Below, piece by piece: positions 1 through 5,578 of a DNA stretch of 6,792 nt. The notes beneath the pieces were generated by a model that saw only the letters and a program-made list of their open reading frames with translations, did no database searches and was not told where the DNA came from. Where the stretch lies: NCBI GenBank assembly GCA_021819985.1, contig JAKAEG010000185.1, forward strand, positions 1 through 6,792, in the 5' to 3' direction. A program made the position numbers and the translations under genes. This DNA comes from Nitrospirota bacterium (GTDB lineage Bacteria > Nitrospirota > Thermodesulfovibrionia > Thermodesulfovibrionales > JdFR-88). Position 1 is the first letter of the stretch. Every line of letters starts with the position of its first letter.

Positions 1-549
1 GCGAGACTGGCGGAGAAGAAGGGCCATGAATATGCGATAAGAGCGCTCGCTAAAGTGATCAGCCGGCATAAAAATATTATTTATCTCGTGGCAGGGGATG
101 GGCCCCTCAGGATAAAACTTGAAGCCATGGCCCTTGAGGCTGGAGTTAAGGACCACATTGAATTTTTGCACGCAGTGGAAGAAAAAGAAGTCTTGCGGCT
201 TTATGAGGAGGCACATATATTCGTGCTGCCAAGCATCACGGCAAGAAATGGAGATCGGGAAGGACAGGGTTTGGTGCTGCAAGAGGCCCAGGCAGCCGGG
301 CTTCCCGTAATATCAACGCTTCACAATGGTATCCCGGACGGCGTACTGGATGGCAAATCGGGCTTTTTGGTGCCTGAAAAGGATGCTGAAGCCCTTGCGG
401 GAAAAATTGAATATCTTATCGAGCACCCCGGGCTTTGGCCTGAAATGGGCAGGCAGGGGCGGAGGTTCGTTGAAGAGAAATATGATATAAATAAACTCAA
501 CCAAAAATTAGTTGGAATTTACGAGACATTGCTTCGGAGAGAGACTTAG
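1..549 (+). CDS. Glycosyltransferase family 4 (GT-B fold), C-terminal half; 5' end outside the window
   Basis: The frame is open from base 1 to the TAG at 547-549, giving 182 visible residues, so the gene starts upstream of the window. GT4 enzymes transfer a sugar from a nucleotide-sugar donor to a lipid or growing polysaccharide at the cytoplasmic face of the membrane. The visible part is the donor-binding C-terminal Rossmann domain. It opens with the family pattern RLAEKKGHEYAIRAL (residues 2-16), then AGDGPLR (31-37), then FVLPS (74-78), and then the EX7E motif (Glu87 and Glu95, EGQGLVLQE) that contacts the donor nucleotide-sugar. The stretch PSITARNGDREG resembles the WcaL/AmsK-like exopolysaccharide transferases, but the exact substrate cannot be told. 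A GTG at 55 could be mistaken for a start; homology begins before it. A 221-base gap and a palindrome separate it from pyruvate kinase, so it probably ends an upstream polysaccharide-type operon. Family assignment is sure; pathway is not. Confidence 0.93.
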   Translation, partial: ARLAEKKGHEYAIRALAKVISRHKNIIYLVAGDGPLRIKLEAMALEAGVKDHIEFLHAVEEKEVLRLYEEAHIFVLPSITARNGDREGQGLVLQEAQAAGLPVISTLHNGIPDGVLDGKSGFLVPEKDAEALAGKIEYLIEHPGLWPEMGRQGRRFVEEKYDINKLNQKLVGIYETLLRRET

Positions 550-598
550 TTGGGAAAAATGTTTTATTTACGCAGTCACACGCCCTAATACGAATTTT

Positions 599-627
599 TG
601 TGGGGGCGGGGAAACCCCGCCCCCACA
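599..627. repeat. GC-rich perfect palindrome, 13-bp stem with AAA loop; probable dispersed intergenic repeat
   Basis: Arms 599-611 and 615-627 are perfectly complementary (TGTGGGGGCGGGG and its reverse complement) around the loop AAA. It lies 50 bases after the glycosyltransferase stop. A second small inverted repeat follows at once (627-633 with 638-644, ATCATTT/AAATGAT). No U-tract follows the large stem on either strand (TCATTTAC on +, CAAAAATTCG-type context on -), so it is not a textbook intrinsic terminator, though so strong a hairpin may still stop or protect transcripts. Its outer bases GTGGGGGCGGG match the left end of the element at 2193-2251 in 9 of 11 positions, which suggests a shared repeat family. 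Confidence 0.75.
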
Positions 628-672
628 TCATTTACAAAAATGATTTCATGCAAATGATTCGGCGGATCCTCC

Positions 673-702
673 TGGACCAAAAAATTCTATCAAACTGATA
701 AT
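673..702 (+). promoter_or_regulatory. Candidate sigma-70-type promoter for pyruvate kinase
   Basis: TGGACC (673-678, 4 of 6 to TTGACA) is followed after 18 bases by GATAAT (697-702, 5 of 6 to TATAAT). This would start transcription near 709 and leave a leader of about 60 bases. A second, overlapping possibility is TTTACA (631-636) with AATGAT (653-658) at a 16-base spacing. Both are weak pattern matches, and the choice between them is a guess. Confidence 0.3.
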
Positions 703-770
703 TCCGTCCCGCCGCGGAAATTAAAAAATCTACGTTTGCCAACCACGTGACCTTGTGGTAATTTTATTTC

Positions 771-2180
771 ATGCGAAGAAAGGCCAGGATAATATGCACC
801 ATAGGGCCGGCCACCATAAAAAAGGAAATGATTAGCGGGCTGATCATGGCCGGCATGAATGTGGCGCGCCTGAATTTTTCCCATGGAACGCATGCCTTTC
901 ACGAAAGCGCAATAAAAACTATACGAGAAGAGGCGGCAAGGCTTAAAAAAACGGTTGCGATCATGGCGGACCTCCAGGGCATCAAAATACGCCTTGGCAC
1001 TATAAAAGGCGGCCAGGTAGAGCTTCGAAAAGGGCAAAAGATAACCGTAAGGCGGGGAGGGGGGCCGGGAGACGGAAACACATTATATATAAAATATCCT
1101 CATTTGATAGAGGCCTCCGGGGAAGCGGACCGAATATTGCTGAGTGATGGACTTATAGAGCTGCAAATCACTGAAAAGGGGACGGATTACCTTGGAGCGG
1201 TCGTAAGGACGGGGGGAACTCTCAAGGGAAAAAAAGGTGTGAACCTGCCTGGGCTGAAACCGGTAGACACTTCCTTTACCAAAAAAGACGAAGCCGACCT
1301 TCGCCTGGGTTTGCGGATGGGAGTCGATTACGTGGCGCTCTCCTTCGTGCGCACCAAAAACGATGTGCTTGCCCTGCTGGATTTTTTACACAGGGAGCGT
1401 GCTGAAGGGCTTCCCGTCATAGCAAAAATAGAAACGCCCCAGGGGATAAGAAACCTGGATGATATACTGCCCCTGGTGGAAGGCATAATGGTAGCCAGGG
1501 GAGACCTGGGTGTGGAGATACCGCCCGAAAACGTGCCGATCGCCCAGAAATCGCTAATAGAAAAGGCCAACAGGGCCGGCAAGATCGTCATTATCGCCAC
1601 GGAGATGCTTGAATCCATGACGGAGCGCCCACGCCCCACCAGGGCCGAAGCCGCGGATGTTTCAAACGCCATACTGGACGGCGCCGATGCCGTGATGCTC
1701 TCCCAGGAGACATCGGTAGGGAAATATCCGCTTGAGACAGTGGACATGATGGGCAGGATCATCGAGGAAACGGAGCTTTCGCTGCCCGTCAGGAGCCGTT
1801 ACCAGCAGAAAGGCACCTTTTCGGAGGCGGTCGCCCGCGCGGCGTCGGATGCCGCCCAGAGCGTAAAGGCAAAGTACATCATAGCCTTTACCCAATCCGG
1901 TTCAACCGCACGCCTTGTATCCATGCTCCGCCCTGAAGTGGACATAATAGCCTTCAGCCCCTCAGAGAAGGTCCTGCGCCGGATGGGGCTTTACTGGGGA
2001 GTGCTCGCGCGGGAAATTCAAATGACGGGGAGCATGGACGAGCAGTTCAGGGAAGTGGAAAAGGCGCTCCTTTCGGAAAAGCTCGCCAAAAACGGCGACA
2101 TCATTGTTATTACGGCCGGCATTCCAAATCAGCAGGGCACGACCCGCTTTATGAAACTGCACATAATAGGCAAAGAATAA
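771..2180 (+). CDS. pyk: Pyruvate kinase, predicted K+-independent type
   Basis: Catalyses phosphoenolpyruvate + ADP to pyruvate + ATP, the last step of glycolysis, in the cytoplasm. The protein is 469 residues, usual for a bacterial enzyme without the extra C-terminal phosphotransfer domain seen in Bacillus. Visible signatures are ICTIGPA (8-14), NVARLNFSHG (30-39), the B domain (about 70-165), catalytic Lys219 in AKIET with metal ligands Glu221 and Asp245 (VARGDLG), Thr277 in IATEMLESM, and PRPTRAEAADVSNAI. The C-terminal effector domain has the phosphate-loop pattern TQSGSTARL and ends GTTRFMKLHIIG. The segment DLQGIKIR (67-74) has Leu, Gln and Lys where K+-dependent enzymes have Thr, Lys and Glu, which predicts activity without K+. 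Odd points are Ile71 where the family normally has Pro, TEM for the common TQM, and SQET for the common SGET. ATG 771 is fixed by homology and by an in-frame TAA at 759-761; no Shine-Dalgarno sequence precedes it. It is probably transcribed separately from both neighbours. Confidence 0.97.
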   Translation: MRRKARIICTIGPATIKKEMISGLIMAGMNVARLNFSHGTHAFHESAIKTIREEAARLKKTVAIMADLQGIKIRLGTIKGGQVELRKGQKITVRRGGGPGDGNTLYIKYPHLIEASGEADRILLSDGLIELQITEKGTDYLGAVVRTGGTLKGKKGVNLPGLKPVDTSFTKKDEADLRLGLRMGVDYVALSFVRTKNDVLALLDFLHRERAEGLPVIAKIETPQGIRNLDDILPLVEGIMVARGDLGVEIPPENVPIAQKSLIEKANRAGKIVIIATEMLESMTERPRPTRAEAADVSNAILDGADAVMLSQETSVGKYPLETVDMMGRIIEETELSLPVRSRYQQKGTFSEAVARAASDAAQSVKAKYIIAFTQSGSTARLVSMLRPEVDIIAFSPSEKVLRRMGLYWGVLAREIQMTGSMDEQFREVEKALLSEKLAKNGDIIVITAGIPNQQGTTRFMKLHIIGKE

Positions 2181-2192
2181 AACCGCCTTCCC

Positions 2193-2251
2193 GTAGGGGC
2201 AGGTCCCCGTGCCTGCCCGCCAGATGGGCAACCACAGGGGGTTGCCCCTAC
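2193..2251. repeat. Two-hairpin palindromic intergenic element with inverted ends
   Basis: The ends are an inverted pair, GTAGGGGCA at 2193-2201 and TGCCCCTAC at 2243-2251. Inside are two hairpins. The left one pairs GGGCAGG (2197-2203) with CCTGCCC (2212-2218). The right one pairs GGGCAACC (2226-2233) with GGTTGCCC (2240-2247) around ACAGGG. End pairing and hairpin pairing use overlapping bases, so it can fold as one long or two short stems. It starts 12 bases after the pyk stop. Palindromes of this general look are common between genes in many environmental bacterial genomes. It encodes no transposase, so it would be at most a non-autonomous REP or MITE-like unit, and it may also help end pyk transcription. 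Confidence 0.75.
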
Positions 2252-2416
2252 AAACATCCGCATCCCTCTCGGATGCCCCTGTCCGCATGCCTTCTTCAGC
2301 CTCTATTCGCTTTCATCATCTAAATCTGATTTATTTCCCCAGTCAGTTTTTTGACATTATTTCCTCCCGGATTTCCCTCTTTTTGAATTTATTCCATAAA
2401 AACACATGCTTATCTT

Positions 2417-2433
2417 CTGGCATGGTATTTGTT
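2417..2433 (+). promoter_or_regulatory. Candidate sigma-54 (RpoN) promoter for the flagellar operon
   Basis: CTGGCATGGTATTTGTT fits the sigma-54 consensus YTGGCACG-N4-TTGCW with exact spacing. The mismatches are T for C at 2423 and T for the C of the -12 GC pair at 2432. The -24 GG (2419-2420) and -13 G (2431) are kept. The start of transcription would fall near 2444, giving a leader of about 47 bases before fliL. In many flagellated bacteria RpoN with an FlrC/FleQ-type activator drives middle flagellar genes, so the position makes sense. The lost -12 C is a real weakness. I see no clear paired activator sites upstream. Confidence 0.45.
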
Positions 2434-2490
2434 TATTATCTCTTCAGAAGTGCGGTTGAAAACCACTGTTATTGGAGGACGTCAAAAAAA

Positions 2491-2967
2491 ATGCCGGAAG
2501 AACTTGATAAGACCGCAGAAACAGCAACACCGGGGAAAAAGAAATTCCCTTTCAAAATAGTGCTGATGGCCGTTCTGGGCGTAGCGATAATTAGCGGAGC
2601 CGGGTTTTATCTTTTTAAAAAGGGCAATAGCGGGCCCAGCGGGCCGTCAGTCAAGCAAAAGCAGGAAGAAGCAAGCCCGCTAATAGCGCTTGATCCCTTT
2701 ATCTTAAATCTGGCCGATCCCGGACGGTTCCTTAAAATGACCCTGGAGGTGGAGGTAGCGAGCCCTGATGGCGCAACGCTGGTCAACACGAGAAAAGCCC
2801 AGCTCAGGGACGCGATAATAACCCTCCTTGGCAACAAGACGGGCGACGACATCTCGACGGCTGACGGGAAGATGCAATTAAAGGATGAGTTGATCCTCAG
2901 GATTAACCAGGAGCTTGGCAGGCCCGTGATCAAGAACGTCTACTTTACGGAATTCGTAATGCAATGA
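2491..2967 (+). CDS. fliL: FliL, flagellar basal-body-associated membrane protein
   Basis: FliL is a single-span inner-membrane protein that surrounds and stabilises the stator units of the motor. The 158-residue product fits the family. It has a charged cytoplasmic tail ending KKK (16-18), one membrane helix (about 21-42, ending in LFKKG), a Gly/Pro/Ser-rich linker (45-55), and then the periplasmic domain. That domain shows the usual LDPFILNLADPGRFLKMTL (67-85), a central helix with a conserved RKAQLRDAIITLL pattern, and the C-terminal end NVYFTEFVMQ. ATG 2491 is chosen because the membrane helix follows at the normal distance and GGAGG (2474-2478) lies upstream, although the 12-base spacing is a little long. 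The frame stays open back to 2209, but without family similarity. It is first in the flagellar operon; its stop overlaps the fliM start (ATGA at 2964-2967). Confidence 0.94.
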   Translation: MPEELDKTAETATPGKKKFPFKIVLMAVLGVAIISGAGFYLFKKGNSGPSGPSVKQKQEEASPLIALDPFILNLADPGRFLKMTLEVEVASPDGATLVNTRKAQLRDAIITLLGNKTGDDISTADGKMQLKDELILRINQELGRPVIKNVYFTEFVMQ

Positions 2968-3956
2968 GCGACATACTTTCACAGGATGAAGTAGATGCCC
3001 TGTTAAAGGGCGTAGACGCCGGAGCGATAGAGACCGAGGCGGGCGAGCGCAAGATCGACGGGGTCCATACTTACGATTTTGCCACCCAGGAGAGGATAAT
3101 CCGCGGGCGGATGCCCGGACTTGAGATCGTGAACGAGCGGTTTACAAGATTTTTCAGGCAGTCGCTTTCAACCCTCATCATGAGGTTCGTGGATATCAGC
3201 GTTAACAATATGCAGATAGTCAAATTCGGCGAGTTCATGAAGAGCATCCCTTTTCCCTCGAACATTAACGTGTTCAAGATGAATCCGCTTAAGGGCTACG
3301 CGCTTGCGGTCATGGAGGCGCCTCTCGTATTCGGGCTTGTGGAATTTTTCTTTGGCGGCAGGAGCACCCCGTACGTCAAGTCCGAGGGCAGGTCCTTTAC
3401 CTCCATAGAGAACATGGTCATAAAAAAGATCACGAACGTCATCCTTACGAACATCGGGGAGGCATGGTCCATCATCTTCCAGGCCAGCCCGGAATACGTC
3501 TGGTCGGAGATGAACCCGGCTTTCGTGACTATCGCTTCCCAGAGCGAGATAGTGGTGAAGCTGGAGATCAATGTTGAGGTCGAGGACTTTGCGGGCAAGC
3601 TTTTTCTTGCTTATCCGTACTCGATGATAGAGCCGGTGAAAGACAAGCTGAACTCCGGCATTCAAAGCGAAAAATTCGATATAGACCAGCGGTGGGTGGC
3701 CAAGCTCACTGACACGCTGCTTGATTCCAAAGTGCAGGTCTCGGCCGAGTTGGGCAGGGTCCAGCTTACATTCGGAAAGGTGCTGGATATGGCGGTGGGC
3801 AGCATTATCACTTTGGACAAATTCACAGATGACCAGCTGGACGTAAGGGTGCAGGGCGTCCGTAAATACCAGGGCAAACCCGGCCAGTGCAGGGGCAACC
3901 AGGCCATAAAGATAACCCGGGCTTTTGAGCCCAAGCCAAAAGAGGAGAGTCTTTAA
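2964..3956 (+). CDS. fliM: FliM, flagellar motor switch protein
   Basis: FliM is the middle layer of the cytoplasmic C-ring. It binds phosphorylated CheY, FliG and FliN, and sets the direction of rotation. The 330-residue product has all the parts in order. The N-terminal CheY-binding peptide ILSQDEVDALL (4-14) is followed by a linker, and then by the CheC-like middle domain (about 38-240) that opens with TYDFATQERI (37-46) and includes EIVNERFTRFFRQSL (54-68). The C-terminal SpoA domain (about 250-325) has the typical F/Y-x-G-x-PG-x3-G pattern (YQGKPGQCRG). The loop that normally reads GGxG reads GGRS (131-134) here. The start overlaps the fliL stop by four bases, so translation is probably coupled. 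The intact CheY-binding peptide implies that the motor is under chemotaxis control, although no che gene is in the window. Confidence 0.97.
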   Translation: MSDILSQDEVDALLKGVDAGAIETEAGERKIDGVHTYDFATQERIIRGRMPGLEIVNERFTRFFRQSLSTLIMRFVDISVNNMQIVKFGEFMKSIPFPSNINVFKMNPLKGYALAVMEAPLVFGLVEFFFGGRSTPYVKSEGRSFTSIENMVIKKITNVILTNIGEAWSIIFQASPEYVWSEMNPAFVTIASQSEIVVKLEINVEVEDFAGKLFLAYPYSMIEPVKDKLNSGIQSEKFDIDQRWVAKLTDTLLDSKVQVSAELGRVQLTFGKVLDMAVGSIITLDKFTDDQLDVRVQGVRKYQGKPGQCRGNQAIKITRAFEPKPKEESL

Positions 3957-3957
3957 T

Positions 3958-4299
3958 ATGAGCGAAGAAGGGAAAGTAAAGGAGTTTCAGGGGGAGGCGG
4001 CCCCCGCTCAGGAACCCGCGAAAGAACAACAACATCCGGCCAAGGACATAGATTTCCTTCTGGACATCCCGCTTGAGGTCAGCGCGGAGCTTGGAAATAC
4101 CCGGATGCTCATAAGAGACCTGCTTCAGCTCGGGCAGGGATCGGTGATCGAGCTGGAGAAGCTTGCGGGCGAGCCCCTGGAAGTGCTGGTGAACGGAAAG
4201 CTCGTGGCCAGGGGAGAGGTGGTCGTGATAAATGAAAAATTCGGTGTCCGCCTGACCGACATCATCAGCCCCGTCGAGAGGATAAGAAACCTCAGATGA
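3958..4299 (+). CDS. fliN: FliN, flagellar motor switch protein (short form)
   Basis: FliN forms the base of the C-ring with FliM and also helps bring export substrates through FliH. The product has 113 residues: an Ala/Pro/Glu/Lys-rich disordered tail (1-30), then one SpoA domain. That domain runs LLDIPLEVSAELGNTRMLIR (34-53), LQLGQGSVIELEKLAGEP, VNGKLVARGEVVVI, and ends FGVRLTDIISPVERI, all close to the family pattern. It lacks the extra CheC-type phosphatase domain of FliY, so it is a true FliN. ATG 3958 lies one base after the fliM stop with AGGAG at 3943-3947. An upstream open stretch in the same frame (from 3925) lies inside fliM and is not used. The stop overlaps the fliO start (ATGA, 4296-4299). 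Confidence 0.96.
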   Translation: MSEEGKVKEFQGEAAPAQEPAKEQQHPAKDIDFLLDIPLEVSAELGNTRMLIRDLLQLGQGSVIELEKLAGEPLEVLVNGKLVARGEVVVINEKFGVRLTDIISPVERIRNLR

Positions 4300-4586
4300 T
4301 ACTGACTTACCTGAGAATGTTTGCCGCGCTGGGTCTGGTAATAGGGTTGATATACGCGGCTGCCGCTTTCGCGAGGAAGCGCCAGGGCAAGCCAGGCATA
4401 CTGAGTATGCTCGCATATCAGGGGTTCGGGCCGAAAAAGGGCATAGCCCTCATGCGGCTTGGAAAAGACGTCCTTCTTGTTGGCGTGACCCCGACTGAAC
4501 TCAAGCTCATGAAAATATATTCCAGCCGCGAGCTGGAACTGGAAGGTCCCGGTACACCGGAAAGGAAAGGGCGTAATGAGCTTTAA
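4296..4586 (+). CDS. fliO: FliO, flagellar export gate assembly protein
   Basis: FliO is a small membrane protein that helps FliP form its ring during assembly of the export gate. The 96-residue product has one membrane helix (about 7-27), Arg/Lys-rich residues just after it (RKRQGKPG, 27-34), and a small cytoplasmic beta domain with the recurring pattern RLGKDVLLVGVTPTELKLM (54-72). The tail is charged. It has no cleavable signal peptide or long periplasmic N-terminus, so it is at the short end of this poorly conserved family. Identification rests on this pattern plus its place between fliN and fliP. It starts in the ATGA overlap with fliN, and its last 11 bases overlap fliP (4576-4586), so all three are probably coupled. 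Confidence 0.88.
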   Translation: MILTYLRMFAALGLVIGLIYAAAAFARKRQGKPGILSMLAYQGFGPKKGIALMRLGKDVLLVGVTPTELKLMKIYSSRELELEGPGTPERKGRNEL

Positions 4587-5229
4587 TTCCCCAAACTCAA
4601 TGGCGGGAGTGTTTTTCCTCATAAGCTTCCTTTCCGTTCTGCCTGCCATATTGATAATGTTCACCTCGTTCACGAGGATAGTCATAGTGCTCTCTTTCAT
4701 GCGCCAGGCCATAGGCGGACAGCAGATCCCGCCGAACCCCGTGATAATCGGCCTTTCCATATTCCTTACTCTCTTTGTAATGTCGCCCACATTAAACACG
4801 ATAACCAAAAACGCCATCGATCCGTATATGGCAAAGCAGATACCGATGCAGGAGGCGTTCGACAGGGCCGCTCCTCCCATAAAAACGTTCATGCTGAGGC
4901 AGACAAGGCAGAAGGACCTGGCGCTGTTCGTGAAGATAGCAAAGGAAGACAAATTCGACGGGATGGCCACAAAGAGCCCGCAGGATCTGCCCCTCAGGGT
5001 CATAGTCCCGGCATTTGTCATAAGCGAGCTTAAGACGGCCTTCGAGATAGGGTTTTTGATCTATCTGCCGTTTCTGGTGATAGACATGATAGTTTCGAGC
5101 ATTCTACTTTCGATGGGCATGATGATGCTGCCTCCGGCGCTTATATCTCTGCCTTTCAAGCTGCTTCTGTTTGTGCTCGTGGACGGATGGAACCTGGTTA
5201 CAGGCTCGATAATAAGGAGTTTCCATTGA
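4576..5229 (+). CDS. fliP: FliP, flagellar type III export gate protein
   Basis: FliP (SctR in injectisomes) is the main subunit of the FliP5-FliQ4-FliR1 export pore. The product has 217 residues with membrane helices at about 10-30, 53-72, 155-178 and 190-212. Family signatures are SFTRIVIVLSFMRQAIG (31-47), FMLRQTRQKDLALF (105-118), PAFVISELKTAFEIGF (145-160) and the strongly conserved GMMMLPP...SLPFKLLLFVLVDGW (181-205). Met182-184 correspond to the methionine loop that seals the closed pore. Many proteobacterial FliPs are about 245 residues with a cleaved signal peptide. This one starts directly at the first core helix, like the Bacillus and injectisome proteins. ATG 4576 overlaps the end of fliO and has AAGGA at 4562-4566. 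The stop TGA overlaps the TTG start of fliQ. Confidence 0.97.
   Translation: MSFNSPNSMAGVFFLISFLSVLPAILIMFTSFTRIVIVLSFMRQAIGGQQIPPNPVIIGLSIFLTLFVMSPTLNTITKNAIDPYMAKQIPMQEAFDRAAPPIKTFMLRQTRQKDLALFVKIAKEDKFDGMATKSPQDLPLRVIVPAFVISELKTAFEIGFLIYLPFLVIDMIVSSILLSMGMMMLPPALISLPFKLLLFVLVDGWNLVTGSIIRSFH
5214..5219 (+). promoter_or_regulatory. Ribosome binding site fixing the fliQ start at TTG 5226
   Basis: AAGGAG lies 6 bases before TTG 5226. The only other in-frame candidate, ATG 5187, lies inside fliP, lacks such a site, and would add 13 residues that FliQ proteins do not have. Confidence 0.8.
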
Positions 5230-5495
5230 ACCCGGATCTTTTAAGAGACCTCTCTATACAGGCGTTCAAGACCATATTGCTGGCTTCGGGCCCCGTGCTG
5301 CTGGTGAGTCTTATTACGGGCCTTCTGATAAGCATATTCCAGGCGGTAACCCAGATACAGGAGTTCACGCTTACTTTCGTGCCCAAGATAATAGCCGTCT
5401 TTGTCTGCCTGTTCGTAATGGCCCCGTGGCTTACAAAGATAATGGTCGATTACGCCCATGATCTTATAAACAATATTCCCAATTACATCAGGTGA
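5226..5495 (+). CDS. fliQ: FliQ, flagellar type III export gate protein (TTG start)
   Basis: FliQ (SctS) wraps around the FliP-FliR core of the export gate in the inner membrane. From TTG 5226 the product is 89 residues, the usual FliQ length. It has two membrane helices (about 14-38 and 52-76) and the family core GLLISIFQAVTQIQEFTLTF (32-51) followed by VPKIIAV. The TTG is preferred over ATG 5187 because of AAGGAG at 5214-5219, the family length, and the TTGA overlap with the fliP stop (5226-5229), which mirrors the ATGA junctions earlier in the operon. After its stop comes a 75-base gap before fliR, unlike the tight packing upstream. Confidence 0.95.
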   Translation: MNPDLLRDLSIQAFKTILLASGPVLLVSLITGLLISIFQAVTQIQEFTLTFVPKIIAVFVCLFVMAPWLTKIMVDYAHDLINNIPNYIR

Positions 5496-5500
5496 TACAA

Positions 5501-5578
5501 GTGGGGAAAGACGGGTATAAGAGGACATGGCTTTTAAAGAAAATCTGCGCTCATATGAGGGGAAACGGCCTTGACTGA
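5501..5578 (+). CDS. Possible small ORF in the fliQ-fliR gap (25 codons, GTG start)
   Basis: I do not recognise this product and may be overcalling it. From GTG 5501 an open frame of 25 codons ends at TGA 5576-5578, eight bases inside fliR. Just before it, AGGTGAT (5490-5496) is fully complementary to the end of a typical 16S rRNA and is well spaced. The same frame could also start at GTG 5492, in a GTGA overlap with the fliQ stop. The predicted peptide is basic, with Lys/Arg-rich segments (GYKRTWLLKK), one Cys, and no membrane helix. It might be a real small protein, a coupling ORF that carries ribosomes to fliR, or chance. A rival ORF of 15 codons (ATG 5527 to TGA 5572-5574) ends in a TTGA overlap with fliR. 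Confidence 0.25.
   Translation: MGKDGYKRTWLLKKICAHMRGNGLD
5557..5562 (+). promoter_or_regulatory. Ribosome binding site fixing the fliR start at TTG 5571
   Basis: GAGGGG lies 8 bases before TTG 5571. Later in-frame ATGs (5583, 5598) have no comparable site, and an in-frame TGA at 5556-5558 blocks any earlier start. Confidence 0.65.

Larger units (their letters stand above)
2181..2490 (+). other. Non-coding gap between pyk and fliL (310 bases)
   Basis: The first part holds the two-hairpin palindromic element (2193-2251). A small hairpin follows at 2260-2276 (GCATCC, loop CTCTC, GGATGC). The middle, about 2290-2440, is T-rich with no coding character. The sigma-54-like site lies at 2417-2433, and the fliL ribosome binding site GGAGG at 2474-2478. 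The fliL frame is open back to 2209, but that translation runs through the palindrome and shows no family similarity, so I treat it as chance. I see no RNA gene and no clear U-tract terminator for pyk. Confidence 0.7.

Noticed and set aside
1..549. Glycosyltransferase as a flagellin-modifying enzyme linked to the flagellar operon
   Set aside because: A pyruvate kinase gene and two non-coding gaps separate them, and nothing in the visible half points to flagellin as acceptor.
1051..1069. G-rich run in pyk as a G-quadruplex or frameshift site
   Set aside because: The G-tracts are uneven (GG, GGGG, GGGGGG, GGG) and read in frame as a Gly-rich turn of the B domain. No sign of a shifted frame is seen.
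1328..1762. Long minus-strand open frames across pyk and the flagellar genes
   Set aside because: They lie opposite well-conserved genes, show no family pattern, and are best explained as shadows of the codon usage of the + strand genes.
2351..2356. Perfect TTGACA as a sigma-70 -35 box before fliL
   Set aside because: No acceptable -10 hexamer lies 15-19 bases downstream; the region is C/T-rich there.
2209..2490. N-terminal extension of FliL using the upstream open frame
   Set aside because: The extra translation runs through the palindromic element and T-rich leader, has no FliL similarity, and the first helix and ribosome binding site fit ATG 2491.
5534..5563. TAAAG-like sigma-28 flagellar promoter before fliR
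   Set aside because: The -35-like TAAAGAAA is not followed by anything close to GCCGATAA at the right spacing.
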